Positions 16,689 through 25,584 of a DNA stretch of 64,000 nt are shown piece by piece. Positions within the stretch are counted from its first letter, which is position 1; every line of letters begins with the position of its first letter. Position numbers and translations under genes: made by a program. The notes under the pieces were generated by a model, which worked only from the letters and a program-made list of their open reading frames with translations, had not been told where the DNA came from and made no database searches. Source of the DNA: Roseateles amylovorans (lineage in GTDB: Bacteria > Pseudomonadota > Gammaproteobacteria > Burkholderiales > Burkholderiaceae_C); contig NZ_CP104562.2 in NCBI RefSeq assembly GCF_025398155.2, positions 372,001 to 436,000 of the forward strand. Direction: 5' to 3'.

Positions 16689-17635
16689 CACGACGCTCGC
16701 TTCAGACGCGGGTCGAGCGCGTCCCGCAGCCCGTCGCCCACCAGATTGACGCTCAGCACCGACAGCAGGATGGCCAGGCCCGGCAGCGTCACCACCCACG
16801 GCGCGCGGACGATGTAGTCCCGCGCCGACGACAGCATCGCGCCCCACTCGGGCGTCGGCGCCTGCACGCCCAGCCCCAGGAAGCCCAGGCCGGCGGCTTC
16901 CAGGATGGCGGCCGAGAAGCTCAGCGACGCATTGACGATCAGTGGCGCCATGCAGTTCGGCAGCACGGCCGAGAACATCAGGCGCCAGGTCGACGCCCCC
17001 GCCACCCGGCTGGCGGTGACGTAATCCTTGCCCAGTTCCGCCAAGGCGGCGGCACGGGTCAGCCGCACATATTCCGGCAGGCTGCCGATGGCGATCGCCA
17101 CCACCGTGTTGAGCAGACCCGGCCCCAGCACGGTGATCACGCAGATGGCCAGCAGCAGGCCGGGCAGCGCCAACATCACATCCATCACCCGCATCACCAC
17201 CGGCGACAGCCAGCGCTGATGGAACGCCGCCAGCAGGCCCAGCAACACGCCCGGGATCAGCGACAGCAGCACCGACGCCAGGCCGATGCCCAGCGACACC
17301 CGCGCGCCATGCAGCAGTCGCGACAGCAGGTCTCGGCCCAGCTCGTCGGTGCCGAGCAGGAAGCGCGCCTCGCCGCCGGCCATCCAGATCGGCGGCATCA
17401 ACATGTTCATCCGGTATTGATGGATCGGGTCATGCGGCGCGATCCAGGGCGCCAGCACGGCGGCCAGCGCCAGCAAGCCGAAGACGCCCAGGGCCACCAA
17501 CGCCCCGCGGTTGGCGGCATAGGCTTGCCAGAACGCGCGCCAGGGGCCGGCTGCGGGCGGCAGGGCCGGGTGATCGACCGGCGGATGGATGGGATCGGCG
17601 GGATCGGTGGGATCGGGCAGCGCGCTCATGGTCAT
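16688..17635 (-). CDS. dppC: Dipeptide ABC transporter permease (DppC type)
   Basis: A 315-residue inner-membrane permease. An N-terminal segment is followed by the LGTDELGRDLLSRL element of DppC proteins, about six membrane helices and the EAA loop (AASRVAGAS region). Start ATG 17635 lies 2 bases after the dppB stop; ATG 17629 is an alternative. The long open frame upstream belongs to a shadow of dppB. Confidence 0.92.
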   Translation of the reverse strand: MTMSALPDPTDPADPIHPPVDHPALPPAAGPWRAFWQAYAANRGALVALGVFGLLALAAVLAPWIAPHDPIHQYRMNMLMPPIWMAGGEARFLLGTDELGRDLLSRLLHGARVSLGIGLASVLLSLIPGVLLGLLAAFHQRWLSPVVMRVMDVMLALPGLLLAICVITVLGPGLLNTVVAIAIGSLPEYVRLTRAAALAELGKDYVTASRVAGASTWRLMFSAVLPNCMAPLIVNASLSFSAAILEAAGLGFLGLGVQAPTPEWGAMLSSARDYIVRAPWVVTLPGLAILLSVLSVNLVGDGLRDALDPRLKRAS

Positions 17636-17637
17636 GC

Positions 17638-18648
17638 TCAGGCGTGTCGGCGGATGCGCGGGTTGACCACGCCGTAGAGCAGGTCCACCACCAGGTTGAC
17701 CGCAATGAAGGTGCAGGCCGAGATCAGGATGCCGGCCTGCACCACCGGATAGTCGCGCCGCGCGATCGCATCGATCAGCCATTTGCCGATGCCGGGCCAG
17801 GAGAAGATGGTCTCGGTCAGCACCGCGCCAGCCAGCAGGCTGCCGACCTTCAGCCCGATCACGGTGATGACCGGAATCAGCGCATTGCGCAGGCCGTGCA
17901 CCACGACCACCCGCGCTGGCGACAGTCCGCGCGCGCGGGCGCTGCGCATGTAGTCCTCGCGCAGCACTTCGAGCAGGCTGGAGCGGGTCATGCGCGCAAT
18001 CACCGCGCTGGTGCTGGTGCCCAGCACCAGCGCGGGCAGCAGCAGATGGCGCAGGGCGGACACCCACGCGCCGGGCTCGTCATGCAGGGCGGCGTCGATC
18101 AGCATGAAGCCGGTGACCCGCTGGATGTCGTATTCCACCGCGACCCGGCCGGACACCGGCGTCCAGCCCAGTCCCACCGAGAAGGTCATGATCAGGATCA
18201 ACCCCCACCAGAACACCGGCATCGAATAGCCGACGGTGGCCACCCCCATCACCCCCTGGTCCAGCAGCGAGCCGCGACGCAGTGCCGCGCCGGTCCCCAG
18301 CGCCAGGCCGATGACGGTGGCCATGAGCAATGCGGCCAGCGCCAGCTCTGCGGTGGCCGGGAACAGCGCGGCGAACTCATGCGCCACTGGCTCATGCGAG
18401 ACCAGCGATTGGCCCAGATCGCCGTGCAGCAGGCCACCGACATAGTCCAGGTATTGCCGCCACAGTGGCTGATCCAGGCCCAGCTCATGCATCAGCCGGG
18501 CATGGGTGGCGTCGTCCAGCGCGCGCTCGCCCATCATGATGGCGATCGGATCGCCCGGCACCAGCCGGATCAGACCGAAGGCGACCAGCGTCACGCCCAG
18601 CAGCGTGGGCAGCAGGGTCGCGAGTCGTCGAAGCAGGAAGTTCAGCAA
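17638..18648 (-). CDS. dppB: Dipeptide ABC transporter permease (DppB type)
   Basis: A 336-residue permease with the N-terminal helix of DppB (LLRRLATLLPTLLGV), VPGDP just after, and the EAA loop (YMRSARARGLSPARVV). The apparent start is a TTG at 18648 because no ATG fits; the leading residues match the family start closely. It is the first gene of dppBCDF and follows amiD by 106 bases, so the kinase, amidase and importer may form one transcript. Confidence 0.9.
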   Translation of the reverse strand: MLNFLLRRLATLLPTLLGVTLVAFGLIRLVPGDPIAIMMGERALDDATHARLMHELGLDQPLWRQYLDYVGGLLHGDLGQSLVSHEPVAHEFAALFPATAELALAALLMATVIGLALGTGAALRRGSLLDQGVMGVATVGYSMPVFWWGLILIMTFSVGLGWTPVSGRVAVEYDIQRVTGFMLIDAALHDEPGAWVSALRHLLLPALVLGTSTSAVIARMTRSSLLEVLREDYMRSARARGLSPARVVVVHGLRNALIPVITVIGLKVGSLLAGAVLTETIFSWPGIGKWLIDAIARRDYPVVQAGILISACTFIAVNLVVDLLYGVVNPRIRRHA

Positions 18649-18754
18649 GGCAGACAGCCCGGGAACGAAGACCCACGCCGATCGATCGCGCCAGCGCGGG
18701 GCGACGCCCGTCGGCGCGGAACGCGACGTGTGATCGGCGGATGGGTGGGCCGCA

Positions 18755-19597
18755 TCAGTACGGCGAGCGCTGGGCCGACGCGGCGGGTGCCGGCGTGGCG
18801 GTGATCATGCCGCCGGGCGTGGTGATCACGTCCAGCAAGGCGGCGGTCTGCGCATCCGGTTCGCCGAGGATGTCCGACGGCCGGTACTTCATCTGGAAGG
18901 TGCTGAGCACCTCGCGGGTGGCCACATCCAGCAGCCCGGTCTGCGGGGTCTGGTAGCCGATCCGGGCGAGCCGTTCCTGGAACCAGAGCAGGTCCGGCGG
19001 CGGAGCGATCTGGTAGATCGCCTGCTTGATCTCGACCTGGGCGGGATCGGGCCAGGGGATCAGGCCGGCGTCGGCCAGTTGCTTCCAGGGGAAGGCCGGA
19101 CCCGGATCCTGCTTGCGGCCCGGGGCGATGTCGTTGTGGCCGAGGATGCGGTCGGGGCGGATGTTGTGCCGGGCGACGATCTCCTTGGTCAGGGCGATGA
19201 CCTCGTCGATCTGCTTCTGCGGGAAGGGCGCATAGACGCGGCCGGCCGGGGTGTCGGTGAAGCCGGCGTTGACGATCTCGATGCCGATGGAGGCGGCGTT
19301 CAGATTCGTCGCGCCCGCCCAGTAGCTGACGCCGGCATGCCAGGAGCGGCGGTTCTCATCCACCAACTGGTAGGTCTGCGGCGGGTTGTCGCGCACCAGG
19401 TAGTGGGCCGAGACCTTGCCGCCGGTGGTCAGCACCTTGAGCGATCGGTCGAAGTCGATCACGGTGTAGTGGAGGATCAGGTACTGCACGCGACTGTCCT
19501 GGTTCTCCGAGACATGGGTGCGGTCGATCTGTCGCAGCGGGGTGCCGCAGGCGGCCAGCAGCAGGGCGGAGGCGAGGGCGAGCAGGGGGGTCTTCAT
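18755..19597 (-). CDS. N-acetylmuramoyl-L-alanine amidase lipoprotein (AmiD-like, Amidase_2)
   Basis: A 280-residue lipoprotein: signal peptide with lipobox LAAC (Cys17). The zinc amidase domain covers about residues 30-175, with zinc ligands His43 (LILHYT), His154 (ILGHND) and Asp164 (RKQDPGPAFPW) and Glu107 in IGIEIVN. A C-terminal peptidoglycan-binding helix bundle (about 205-262) follows, as in E. coli AmiD. The family cuts the bond between MurNAc or anhydroMurNAc and L-Ala in the periplasm, freeing peptide for the Dpp importer encoded next and sugar for the kinase encoded before. ATG 19597 overlaps the kinase stop as ATGA. Confidence 0.9.
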   Translation of the reverse strand: MKTPLLALASALLLAACGTPLRQIDRTHVSENQDSRVQYLILHYTVIDFDRSLKVLTTGGKVSAHYLVRDNPPQTYQLVDENRRSWHAGVSYWAGATNLNAASIGIEIVNAGFTDTPAGRVYAPFPQKQIDEVIALTKEIVARHNIRPDRILGHNDIAPGRKQDPGPAFPWKQLADAGLIPWPDPAQVEIKQAIYQIAPPPDLLWFQERLARIGYQTPQTGLLDVATREVLSTFQMKYRPSDILGEPDAQTAALLDVITTPGGMITATPAPAASAQRSPY

Positions 19598-20667
19598 GGG
19601 CGGGCGTCTGACGGGGCGTCGGTCGAGGGGCTGTCCACACCGGCCGAACCGGCCGCCCGGATGGCGGCGGCCCAGGCGGTGTCGGGTTGCTGGACGGTGA
19701 GGGGCAGGTCTTGCGGCAGGGCGGCGCGGAGTCCGGATTCGATGGCCGGATGCAATTGCAGCACACGTCCGGCGGCGATGACGGGTTTCATGCCCAGCCG
19801 GGCCACCAGTGCCAGTGGCAATCGGGCGAGTTCTCGGCCGGCGCGGTGGAGCAGCGCCAGCGCGTCGGCATCGTGTTCATGCGCTGCGCGGGCCACGGCC
19901 AGGGCCAGTTGGCCGATGCTGCCGCGTCGCGCCGCCGCATCACCGCCATACAGAAAAGCGCGGCTGATGGCCCAGTCCGATCCGCCCAGTTCGTGAAAGA
20001 GATGGCGGGCGAGCCGGGAGTGGGACCAAGCGCCGGGGGCCTCGTCCTCTCGCCGCCAGATCAGCGCCAGCGCCTCGCGGGCGATCCATTGGCCACCGCC
20101 TTCGTCGCCGATCATGGGGCCGCGGCCGCCGGCGCGGTGCAGGGTGCCGTCCGCGTCGATGAATGCGGCGATGGCACCGGTGCCGGCATAGACCAGATAG
20201 CCTTCGCCGGGCTTGAACAGCGCGTGCCAGGCGGCAGCGATGTCGCTGTCGCAGCGGATCTGTGTGGGGGCGAGTCCCAGATGCTGCGCCAGCAGGGCAC
20301 GCAATTGCCGACCGGCGGGGCCATCCGGTTCACCCAGGCCGGTGATGCCGGCGTGCAGAGCCCGAAGCCGCCCGGGCCCTGCGGCGTCGACCACCGCAGT
20401 GGCGAGCGACTGCAGCGTCTGGGCCAGCGCGACCCGGCCGGCGCTGGTGTCCAGCAGCAGGGCGCTGAAGCCGGGCACGTGGCCGCGCGCCAGGGGCTGT
20501 CCCTGCACATCCGCCAGCACCCAGCGGGTCTGGGTGCCGCCGGCATCCAGGCCCAACCCGAGCGTGGCCGCGCCGCTGCTGCCGAATGCGGCAGGCGCGC
20601 CGGTGCCTGAGGCGCGGGCGGCGGCAGCGTCGGGCGGCGGGGAATCGGCGTGGGTCGTCGGGCGCAT
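19594..20667 (-). CDS. Amino-sugar kinase, BadF/BadG family (MurNAc/GlcNAc kinase-like)
   Basis: A 357-residue ASKHA-fold kinase. The phosphate-1 motif DAGGTQT is at 41-47, AGTGAIAA at about 161-168 and GDEGGGQW at 187-194. Characterised members of this branch phosphorylate GlcNAc (NagK) or both MurNAc and GlcNAc (MurK of Clostridium). MurNAc kinase activity would supply MurNAc-6-P to MurQ, encoded at 28217-29110. The N-terminal 35 residues are low complexity and could be trimmed by a later start. First gene of the probable kinase-amiD-dppBCDF transcript. Substrate is inferred from neighbours. Confidence 0.85.
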   Translation of the reverse strand: MRPTTHADSPPPDAAAARASGTGAPAAFGSSGAATLGLGLDAGGTQTRWVLADVQGQPLARGHVPGFSALLLDTSAGRVALAQTLQSLATAVVDAAGPGRLRALHAGITGLGEPDGPAGRQLRALLAQHLGLAPTQIRCDSDIAAAWHALFKPGEGYLVYAGTGAIAAFIDADGTLHRAGGRGPMIGDEGGGQWIAREALALIWRREDEAPGAWSHSRLARHLFHELGGSDWAISRAFLYGGDAAARRGSIGQLALAVARAAHEHDADALALLHRAGRELARLPLALVARLGMKPVIAAGRVLQLHPAIESGLRAALPQDLPLTVQQPDTAWAAAIRAAGSAGVDSPSTDAPSDARP

Positions 20668-20745
20668 GGCGGTCGAGGGACGGTGGGCGCGCGCCAGCTT
20701 ACGGGGCGTCTGGCCGGCCTGCCATTGTCAATGCGCGGGCAGGGT

Positions 20746-20760
20746 ATGAGCCGGGCTCAT
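20746..20760. promoter_or_regulatory. Perfect palindrome upstream of the kinase operon
   Basis: ATGAGCC-G-GGCTCAT reads the same on both strands and has T-N11-A spacing. It lies 79-93 bases upstream of the kinase start, between that gene and the terminator of TonB receptor 2. It could be an operator for the kinase-amiD-dpp transcript. It differs from the CATAAC dyad. Confidence 0.35.
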
Positions 20761-20781
20761 GGATGGCGCCGTCGACCGACG

Positions 20782-20812
20782 AAAAAAAACCGCGCCGGAG
20801 ACCGGCGCGGTT
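20782..20812 (-). terminator. Intrinsic terminator after TonB receptor 2
   Basis: On the minus strand an 11-bp GC-rich stem (20812-20802 with 20798-20788) with a 3-base loop runs straight into eight T residues. It ends 75 bases beyond the receptor stop and so separates it from the kinase operon. Confidence 0.92.
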
Positions 20813-20856
20813 CGTGGCTGCCAGGGCGACCGAGGTCACCCATGGACGCTGTCGTT

Positions 20857-23301
20857 TTAGAAGTCGGCGCTCAGGCTGACCGAGGCGAAACGCGGGGCGC
20901 CGAGGTAGTAGAAGATCGTGTTGGAACGCGAACCGTTGAACGCAGCCGCATTGGTGTTGGAACCCGTCGGGTTACGGTAGCGGGCGTTGCCGATGTTGCT
21001 GACGTTGAAGCGCAGCACCACGTTGTCTGCGTAGCTCACCTTGCCGAAGTTGTAGCCTGCGTCGAAGTCTGCGACCCAGTAGGCCGGCACTTGTTCGTCA
21101 TTGATCAGCGTGGCGTACTGGGTGCCGGTGCGCTTGACTTTCAGGCGGCCGTAGAAGGTGCCGTACTCATACTGAACCGACATGCCGATCATCGTCTTCG
21201 GGGTCAGCACATAGTCCTTGCCCGACGTCGGCAGCGTGACGCCGGTGGTGGTGCCGGTCGCGGCCCTGCCCACGGTCAGGTCGTCCTTGGATTTGCTCTT
21301 CTGGGCGGTGAACGAGCCGTAGGCCGAGAAGCCCTTGAACACACCGGTGCCCAGTTCCAGCTCCAGGCCGCGGTTGTTCACCCGGCCGGCGTTGATGTTG
21401 GACGACACGTTGTTAACGGGATCAAAGGCCGTCGCTTGACGATTCTTGTAGTCCGAGTTGAACAGCGTGGCCGACAACGAGATGGCTCGAGACTGATAGC
21501 GGTAGCCGAGGTCCGTCATGATGGCGGTTTCGGGCGTGAGCTCGTTGAGCAGCTTGACCTGGCCATTGGCATCGAGACCGACGTTCGTGGTGCTGGTCGA
21601 GTTCGCGTAAGCGTAGTTGGGCGGCGCGCGGAAGTTCTTAGCCACATTCAGGAAGACCTGCTGCGAGGCGTCCAGCATGAAGCGCAGGCCGAGTTGCGGC
21701 AGCAGTTCGTTGTAGTCCTTCTTGATGCGGTAATCGTAGGAGAAGGACTCGTTCGCGAAGTTCGTGACGTCGCGGGTGACATGCGGCGTACGCAGGCCGA
21801 CAGTCAGCAGGCCGCGGTCATCGGCGAAGGTCCAGTTGTCAGTGATATACGCCTGATAGGCGGTGCTTACCGAGTACCAGTCACGGCCTTGATACAACGT
21901 GCCATCCGGGCGGGTGATGTTGCCGCTGTCCAGCCAGACCGATGCCAGGTTGCCCGCGTTGTCGACGGTCACTGCGGGTTGGGTCTGACGGTGACGAGCG
22001 CGCTCGTACCAGACGCCAGCGCGCACGCTGTGGTCGCCGAACTGGGCGGTGATTTCAGTGGTGATGCCCGGGCGGTAGGTCTTGGTGACGCTGGCGCGTC
22101 CAACGATGATGGTGTCGAGCGTGTCTCCGTCACCGTTCAGGTCCACCCTGAGGTTGTTGGTGTGTGCGGCCTTGTTCATGAAGGCCGATTCGGACAGCGT
22201 GGTCTGCTGCACACCACCATTGCCGAAGCCGTACCAGAGGTAGGGCTGGATCTTCAGCTGGACCTTGTCGGCCAGCTTGAAGGAACCCGAGACCGAGACG
22301 ATCGCGTTCTCGAAGGGGTTGTTGGCCAGCTTGTAGTAGGCCGGCGAGGGGGCCCAGCCAGTGCCTTCGTTCTGGGCCGTGCCGTTCACGCCGGGACGGT
22401 GGCCAGGGAAGGTGGTCGAGTAGTCGTAGTTGTAGCCGAACTGGTTGAGCTGCGCGACGCTCAGGCTGTTGATGTTGTTGTTGATGGCGCGGTTGTAGAG
22501 CACGGAGCCCAGGATCACGTTGTCCTGATCGAGGTCCAGGCGGAAGGCGGCGTCCACGTGGTCCTTCTTGGCCTCGCCTTTGCCCTTCCACTTGTCGGCC
22601 TGGCTGTGCGAATAGCTCAGGAACACCTTGGCCTTGTTGTCGAAGAAGCGGCCGGTGTCGTAGCGGATGAAGCTGCGTGTGAGGCTCAATTCGCCCAGCG
22701 TCTGACTGACGCGGACGCGGCGCTTGTCTTCGGGGTCGCAGGAGTTGACGGTGATGTTGCCGCCGGTGGCGCCGGCATGGGGCGACTCCGAATCCGGGCT
22801 GCCCTGGGTCAGCGACTGGGTGCAGAGGTTTTCCTGGTCCGCATATTCCTGCGGGTACACAGCGAAGTTGCCAGAGTCGTTGACCGGCACGCCGTTGACG
22901 GTGAAGCCCATCTGGTCGGCACCGAAGCCGCGCACCGTCAAACCGCCGCCGAACAAGCCGGTGCCGTCGTAGTTGAAGGTGTTCACACCTGGCAGGAGTG
23001 CGATGGCCTGGAACGGGTTGCCGGTGGATCGATCCTTCTCGGTGGCTTCACGGGTGACCGTGCTGCGCGCCTTGGCCGCATCTTCGTTCAGCATCTGGCC
23101 CACGCCCAGCTTGGCGCCGCTGCCCACGATGGTGATCGTGCCCAGACGAACCGCATCTTCCTTCGCACGGGGCGCGCCCTCGTCGGCCGACGTGTCCGCC
23201 TTCTTGGCTTCCTGCGCCATCGCAGGCATGGCCACGACCATGGCGGCAGCGGCTGCCAACGCCGTTTTGCCGAATCCCGACCAACTCTTCTTCTGACTCA
23301 T
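20857..23301 (-). CDS. TonB-dependent outer-membrane receptor 2
   Basis: An 814-residue TonB-dependent transporter. The signal peptide ends at AMAQ (about residue 30); a plug domain follows (IAL-LPGVNTFNYDGTG, GLTVRGFGADQMGFTVNGVPV), then a barrel ending in the classic terminal Phe (SLSADF). An EF-hand-like loop (DLNGDGDTLD) occurs in the barrel and may bind Ca. Start ATG 23301 is supported by CAGGAG about 10 bases upstream; the frame extends further but without a leader. The gene lies between digH and the kinase operon and has its own strong terminator. Ligand unknown; peptidoglycan fragments are the contextual guess. Confidence 0.93.
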   Translation of the reverse strand: MSQKKSWSGFGKTALAAAAAMVVAMPAMAQEAKKADTSADEGAPRAKEDAVRLGTITIVGSGAKLGVGQMLNEDAAKARSTVTREATEKDRSTGNPFQAIALLPGVNTFNYDGTGLFGGGLTVRGFGADQMGFTVNGVPVNDSGNFAVYPQEYADQENLCTQSLTQGSPDSESPHAGATGGNITVNSCDPEDKRRVRVSQTLGELSLTRSFIRYDTGRFFDNKAKVFLSYSHSQADKWKGKGEAKKDHVDAAFRLDLDQDNVILGSVLYNRAINNNINSLSVAQLNQFGYNYDYSTTFPGHRPGVNGTAQNEGTGWAPSPAYYKLANNPFENAIVSVSGSFKLADKVQLKIQPYLWYGFGNGGVQQTTLSESAFMNKAAHTNNLRVDLNGDGDTLDTIIVGRASVTKTYRPGITTEITAQFGDHSVRAGVWYERARHRQTQPAVTVDNAGNLASVWLDSGNITRPDGTLYQGRDWYSVSTAYQAYITDNWTFADDRGLLTVGLRTPHVTRDVTNFANESFSYDYRIKKDYNELLPQLGLRFMLDASQQVFLNVAKNFRAPPNYAYANSTSTTNVGLDANGQVKLLNELTPETAIMTDLGYRYQSRAISLSATLFNSDYKNRQATAFDPVNNVSSNINAGRVNNRGLELELGTGVFKGFSAYGSFTAQKSKSKDDLTVGRAATGTTTGVTLPTSGKDYVLTPKTMIGMSVQYEYGTFYGRLKVKRTGTQYATLINDEQVPAYWVADFDAGYNFGKVSYADNVVLRFNVSNIGNARYRNPTGSNTNAAAFNGSRSNTIFYYLGAPRFASVSLSADF

Positions 23302-23945
23302 TTTCTTGCGCTCCTGTGCGACGAACCGAATTGAAAAGAAACCCACCGAATCCGCGGCTGCAATGGAAGGCATCCCACCCCTCCGCTGGCACGAGACGGT
23401 CGCCACGCTCCGGGTTTTCCCACCCCGCAAACGTTTTGCGCCGCCTTTTGCGGCCCGCGAACACGGACCGCCGGCCTTATCGAATCAGCCACCTCTTACC
23501 GACGAAGAGGCCGTCTGTGCGGCCTCTTTTCTGATCTCAAGCAAAAAGCCTACCAGTCAGCACAAACACCAGCAATGCGGGCAGAACCGCCGCGCCGGGA
23601 CATGTGTCCGTCCAGATCGACCCGTGATCACCCAGCTTCACGGTCGTCCGCGAGTCGCCGGGTCAGTCACGTGCCGGAGTCTCAATGCGGGATGTTGTAG
23701 GTTTGTGACAAGGAATGACAGGGGCGAAGCCTGCATTCGAGTGGGTCGAAGGCTGCGCGCTGGCCGGCTTTTCAGAGGGCACGCCAGAGGGCACGAATGG
23801 CCGTGCTCACAGCCCTCGGTTCGGGTTTCCACGGAGGTTGAGAACCGCCCCTAGATAAAGGGGGACGTTGCGCGGAATCGACAGTTTGTGACGGCTTCGT
23901 GCCGCTCGCGCATTCAGATTTCATTCATCTTTCAGCGCGGCTGCA
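23302..23945. other. Long leader region of TonB receptor 2
   Basis: A 644-base gap between digH and the receptor, both minus strand. It contains an orphan plus-strand terminator-like hairpin (23506-23530), a small CCCCT-AGATAA-AGGGG stem at about 23846-23862, and no protein-like frame. I could not identify promoter boxes. A regulatory leader or small RNA is possible. Confidence 0.45.
23506..23530 (+). terminator. Orphan plus-strand intrinsic terminator
   Basis: AGAGGCCG (23506-23513) pairs with CGGCCTCT (23520-23527) around a 6-base loop, followed by a T run ending at 23530. No plus-strand gene precedes it, so it may end a small RNA or an antisense transcript started near the receptor's 5' end. 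Confidence 0.5.
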
Positions 23946-25487
23946 TCACATCACAAACACCGCGCGCGGCCCTTCCTGCTGCAGCGTGTTGAGGGCGGAC
24001 ACCACCAGCCGGTCGCCGGGCTGAACCGGGGTCCACAGGCCGTGGGGCGGCACCGCCTCAAATCGCCAGGCCGCCTCGCCGCGGTGCACGGTGCGCTGCC
24101 ACAGGGCATAGCCGCGCGGCGCTGCGCCATCCTGGGTCGTGAGCTTGATGCTGCCATCCGTCGCCCGCAGCAGATGCACCGCACCGCAGGACGGCGCGCT
24201 CAGCCAGGGCGTCTCCGGCGGCAGCGCAGGCTGCGCATAGACGCCTTCACGCAAGCGGTCGGCCAGTCCGCGACGGTTCTGCTGCAGCGCCACCATGCTG
24301 AAGTGCAGATGGCCGCCGGTCCCCGGGGCCACCCGGGTCAGCTCGATCTGCGCCGGGATCTCGTCCGCGGGCCAGCCATCGGACTCATTGCCCGCCTTGC
24401 TGGTGAACAACCCGGGCCAGAGGTGGCGCTGCTGCGGATTGAGCCCCTGCCACGCCCGCATCAGCGGCTCGAACGCCTGCGGCGCCTGGGCGCGCGGCCA
24501 GTACAGCTGCGGCGCCAGGTAGTCCAGCCAGCCCATGGCCATCCAGCGCTCGACGTTCGCATACAGCTTGTCGAACTGCGAGAAGCCGGCGATGCCCGCC
24601 GGGCGCAGGTCCGGCCGCGGCAGGCCGAAGGGACTGATGCCCAGTCGAGCCGTCGGTCGGACCTCCCGCACCAGCGCATACAGCCGCTCGACCAGCCGAT
24701 CGACGTTGTCCCGCCGCCAGTTGGCGCGATCCAGCGTGCCGCCCTGCGCCAGGTAACGCTGCCAGCTGGGATCGTCGGGGAAGTCCAGCTCCTGCGAGCG
24801 AAGCGCCGGATCCGGCACCGGATAGGGATAGAAGTAATCGTCGATGTGCAGCCCGTCGATCGCATACCGGCTCAGCAGGTCGCGGCAGATCGCCAGGGTG
24901 TGCTGCGCCGCCTCCGGCTCGCCAGGATCGATCCAGAGCTGGTCGCCATAGCGCTTGACCCAGTCCGGGCGGGTGCGGCTGAGGTGGTTGGCCGCAGCGG
25001 CCGACTTGGCGCCGCTCTGTCGCGCCCGGTACGGATTGATCCAGGCATGCAGCTCCAGTCCGCGCGCGTGCGCTTCCGTCAGCCAGACCGCCAGCGGGTC
25101 GTAGCCGGGCGCCTGGCCCTGTACCCCGGTGAGGTATTCGCTCCAGGGTTCCAGCGTGGACCGGTACAGCGCATCCGCACTGGTGCGCACCTGCAGAACG
25201 ATCGCATTGAGTCGCAGCGCCTGGGCGCTGTCCAGCAAGGCACGGATCTCGGCGATCTGCTGCGCATCGCTCAAGCCCTTGCGGCTGGGCCAGTCGATGT
25301 TGGCGACGGTGGCCACCCAGGCCGCGCGGAACTCGCGCGGCGGGGGCGGCGGAAGGTCCAGCGCGCCGTTGCTTCCCGGCACCAAGACCGCAGGCGACGG
25401 GGCCACCTCGCGCCAGGAGGAACAGCCCGGCAGACCCAGGCCCAGCGGTGCGGCCAGTGCCGCGGTCATCAGCAGTCGTCGTTGCAT
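23946..25487 (-). CDS. Glycoside hydrolase-like lipoprotein (GHL10/DUF187, DigH-like)
   Basis: A 513-residue lipoprotein with lipobox LPGC (Cys22). The GHL10 TIM-barrel domain starts at EFRAAWVATVANIDWPS (about residue 52) and includes LQVRTSADALY, AWINPYR, DGLHIDDYFYPYP and DYLAPQLYW. E. coli DigH (YddW) of this family hydrolyses glycan strands stripped of stem peptides. A C-terminal domain of about 110 residues looks beta-rich. It would cut denuded strands into oligosaccharides, complementing AmiD. It follows nagX by 97 bases and may be the last gene of the NAGPA-to-digH transcript. Confidence 0.85.
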   Translation of the reverse strand: MQRRLLMTAALAAPLGLGLPGCSSWREVAPSPAVLVPGSNGALDLPPPPPREFRAAWVATVANIDWPSRKGLSDAQQIAEIRALLDSAQALRLNAIVLQVRTSADALYRSTLEPWSEYLTGVQGQAPGYDPLAVWLTEAHARGLELHAWINPYRARQSGAKSAAAANHLSRTRPDWVKRYGDQLWIDPGEPEAAQHTLAICRDLLSRYAIDGLHIDDYFYPYPVPDPALRSQELDFPDDPSWQRYLAQGGTLDRANWRRDNVDRLVERLYALVREVRPTARLGISPFGLPRPDLRPAGIAGFSQFDKLYANVERWMAMGWLDYLAPQLYWPRAQAPQAFEPLMRAWQGLNPQQRHLWPGLFTSKAGNESDGWPADEIPAQIELTRVAPGTGGHLHFSMVALQQNRRGLADRLREGVYAQPALPPETPWLSAPSCGAVHLLRATDGSIKLTTQDGAAPRGYALWQRTVHRGEAAWRFEAVPPHGLWTPVQPGDRLVVSALNTLQQEGPRAVFVM

Positions 25488-25584
25488 CGAACGGAGGGTT
25501 CTCGCGCGCCGCTGTGGGCGCAGGGGGTGGGTCTCAATGCCTGGCCAAGCCGCTCAAGGCACGCCGAGTCTGACAGATCTCACC

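Noticed and set aside
16688..18067. A 459-residue fused permease
   Set aside because: The upstream part of that frame is an out-of-frame reading of dppB; the real dppC starts at 17635.
20650..23334. An 894-residue plus-strand frame opposite TonB receptor 2
   Set aside because: Antisense shadow of the receptor, with no recognisable domain or start signal.
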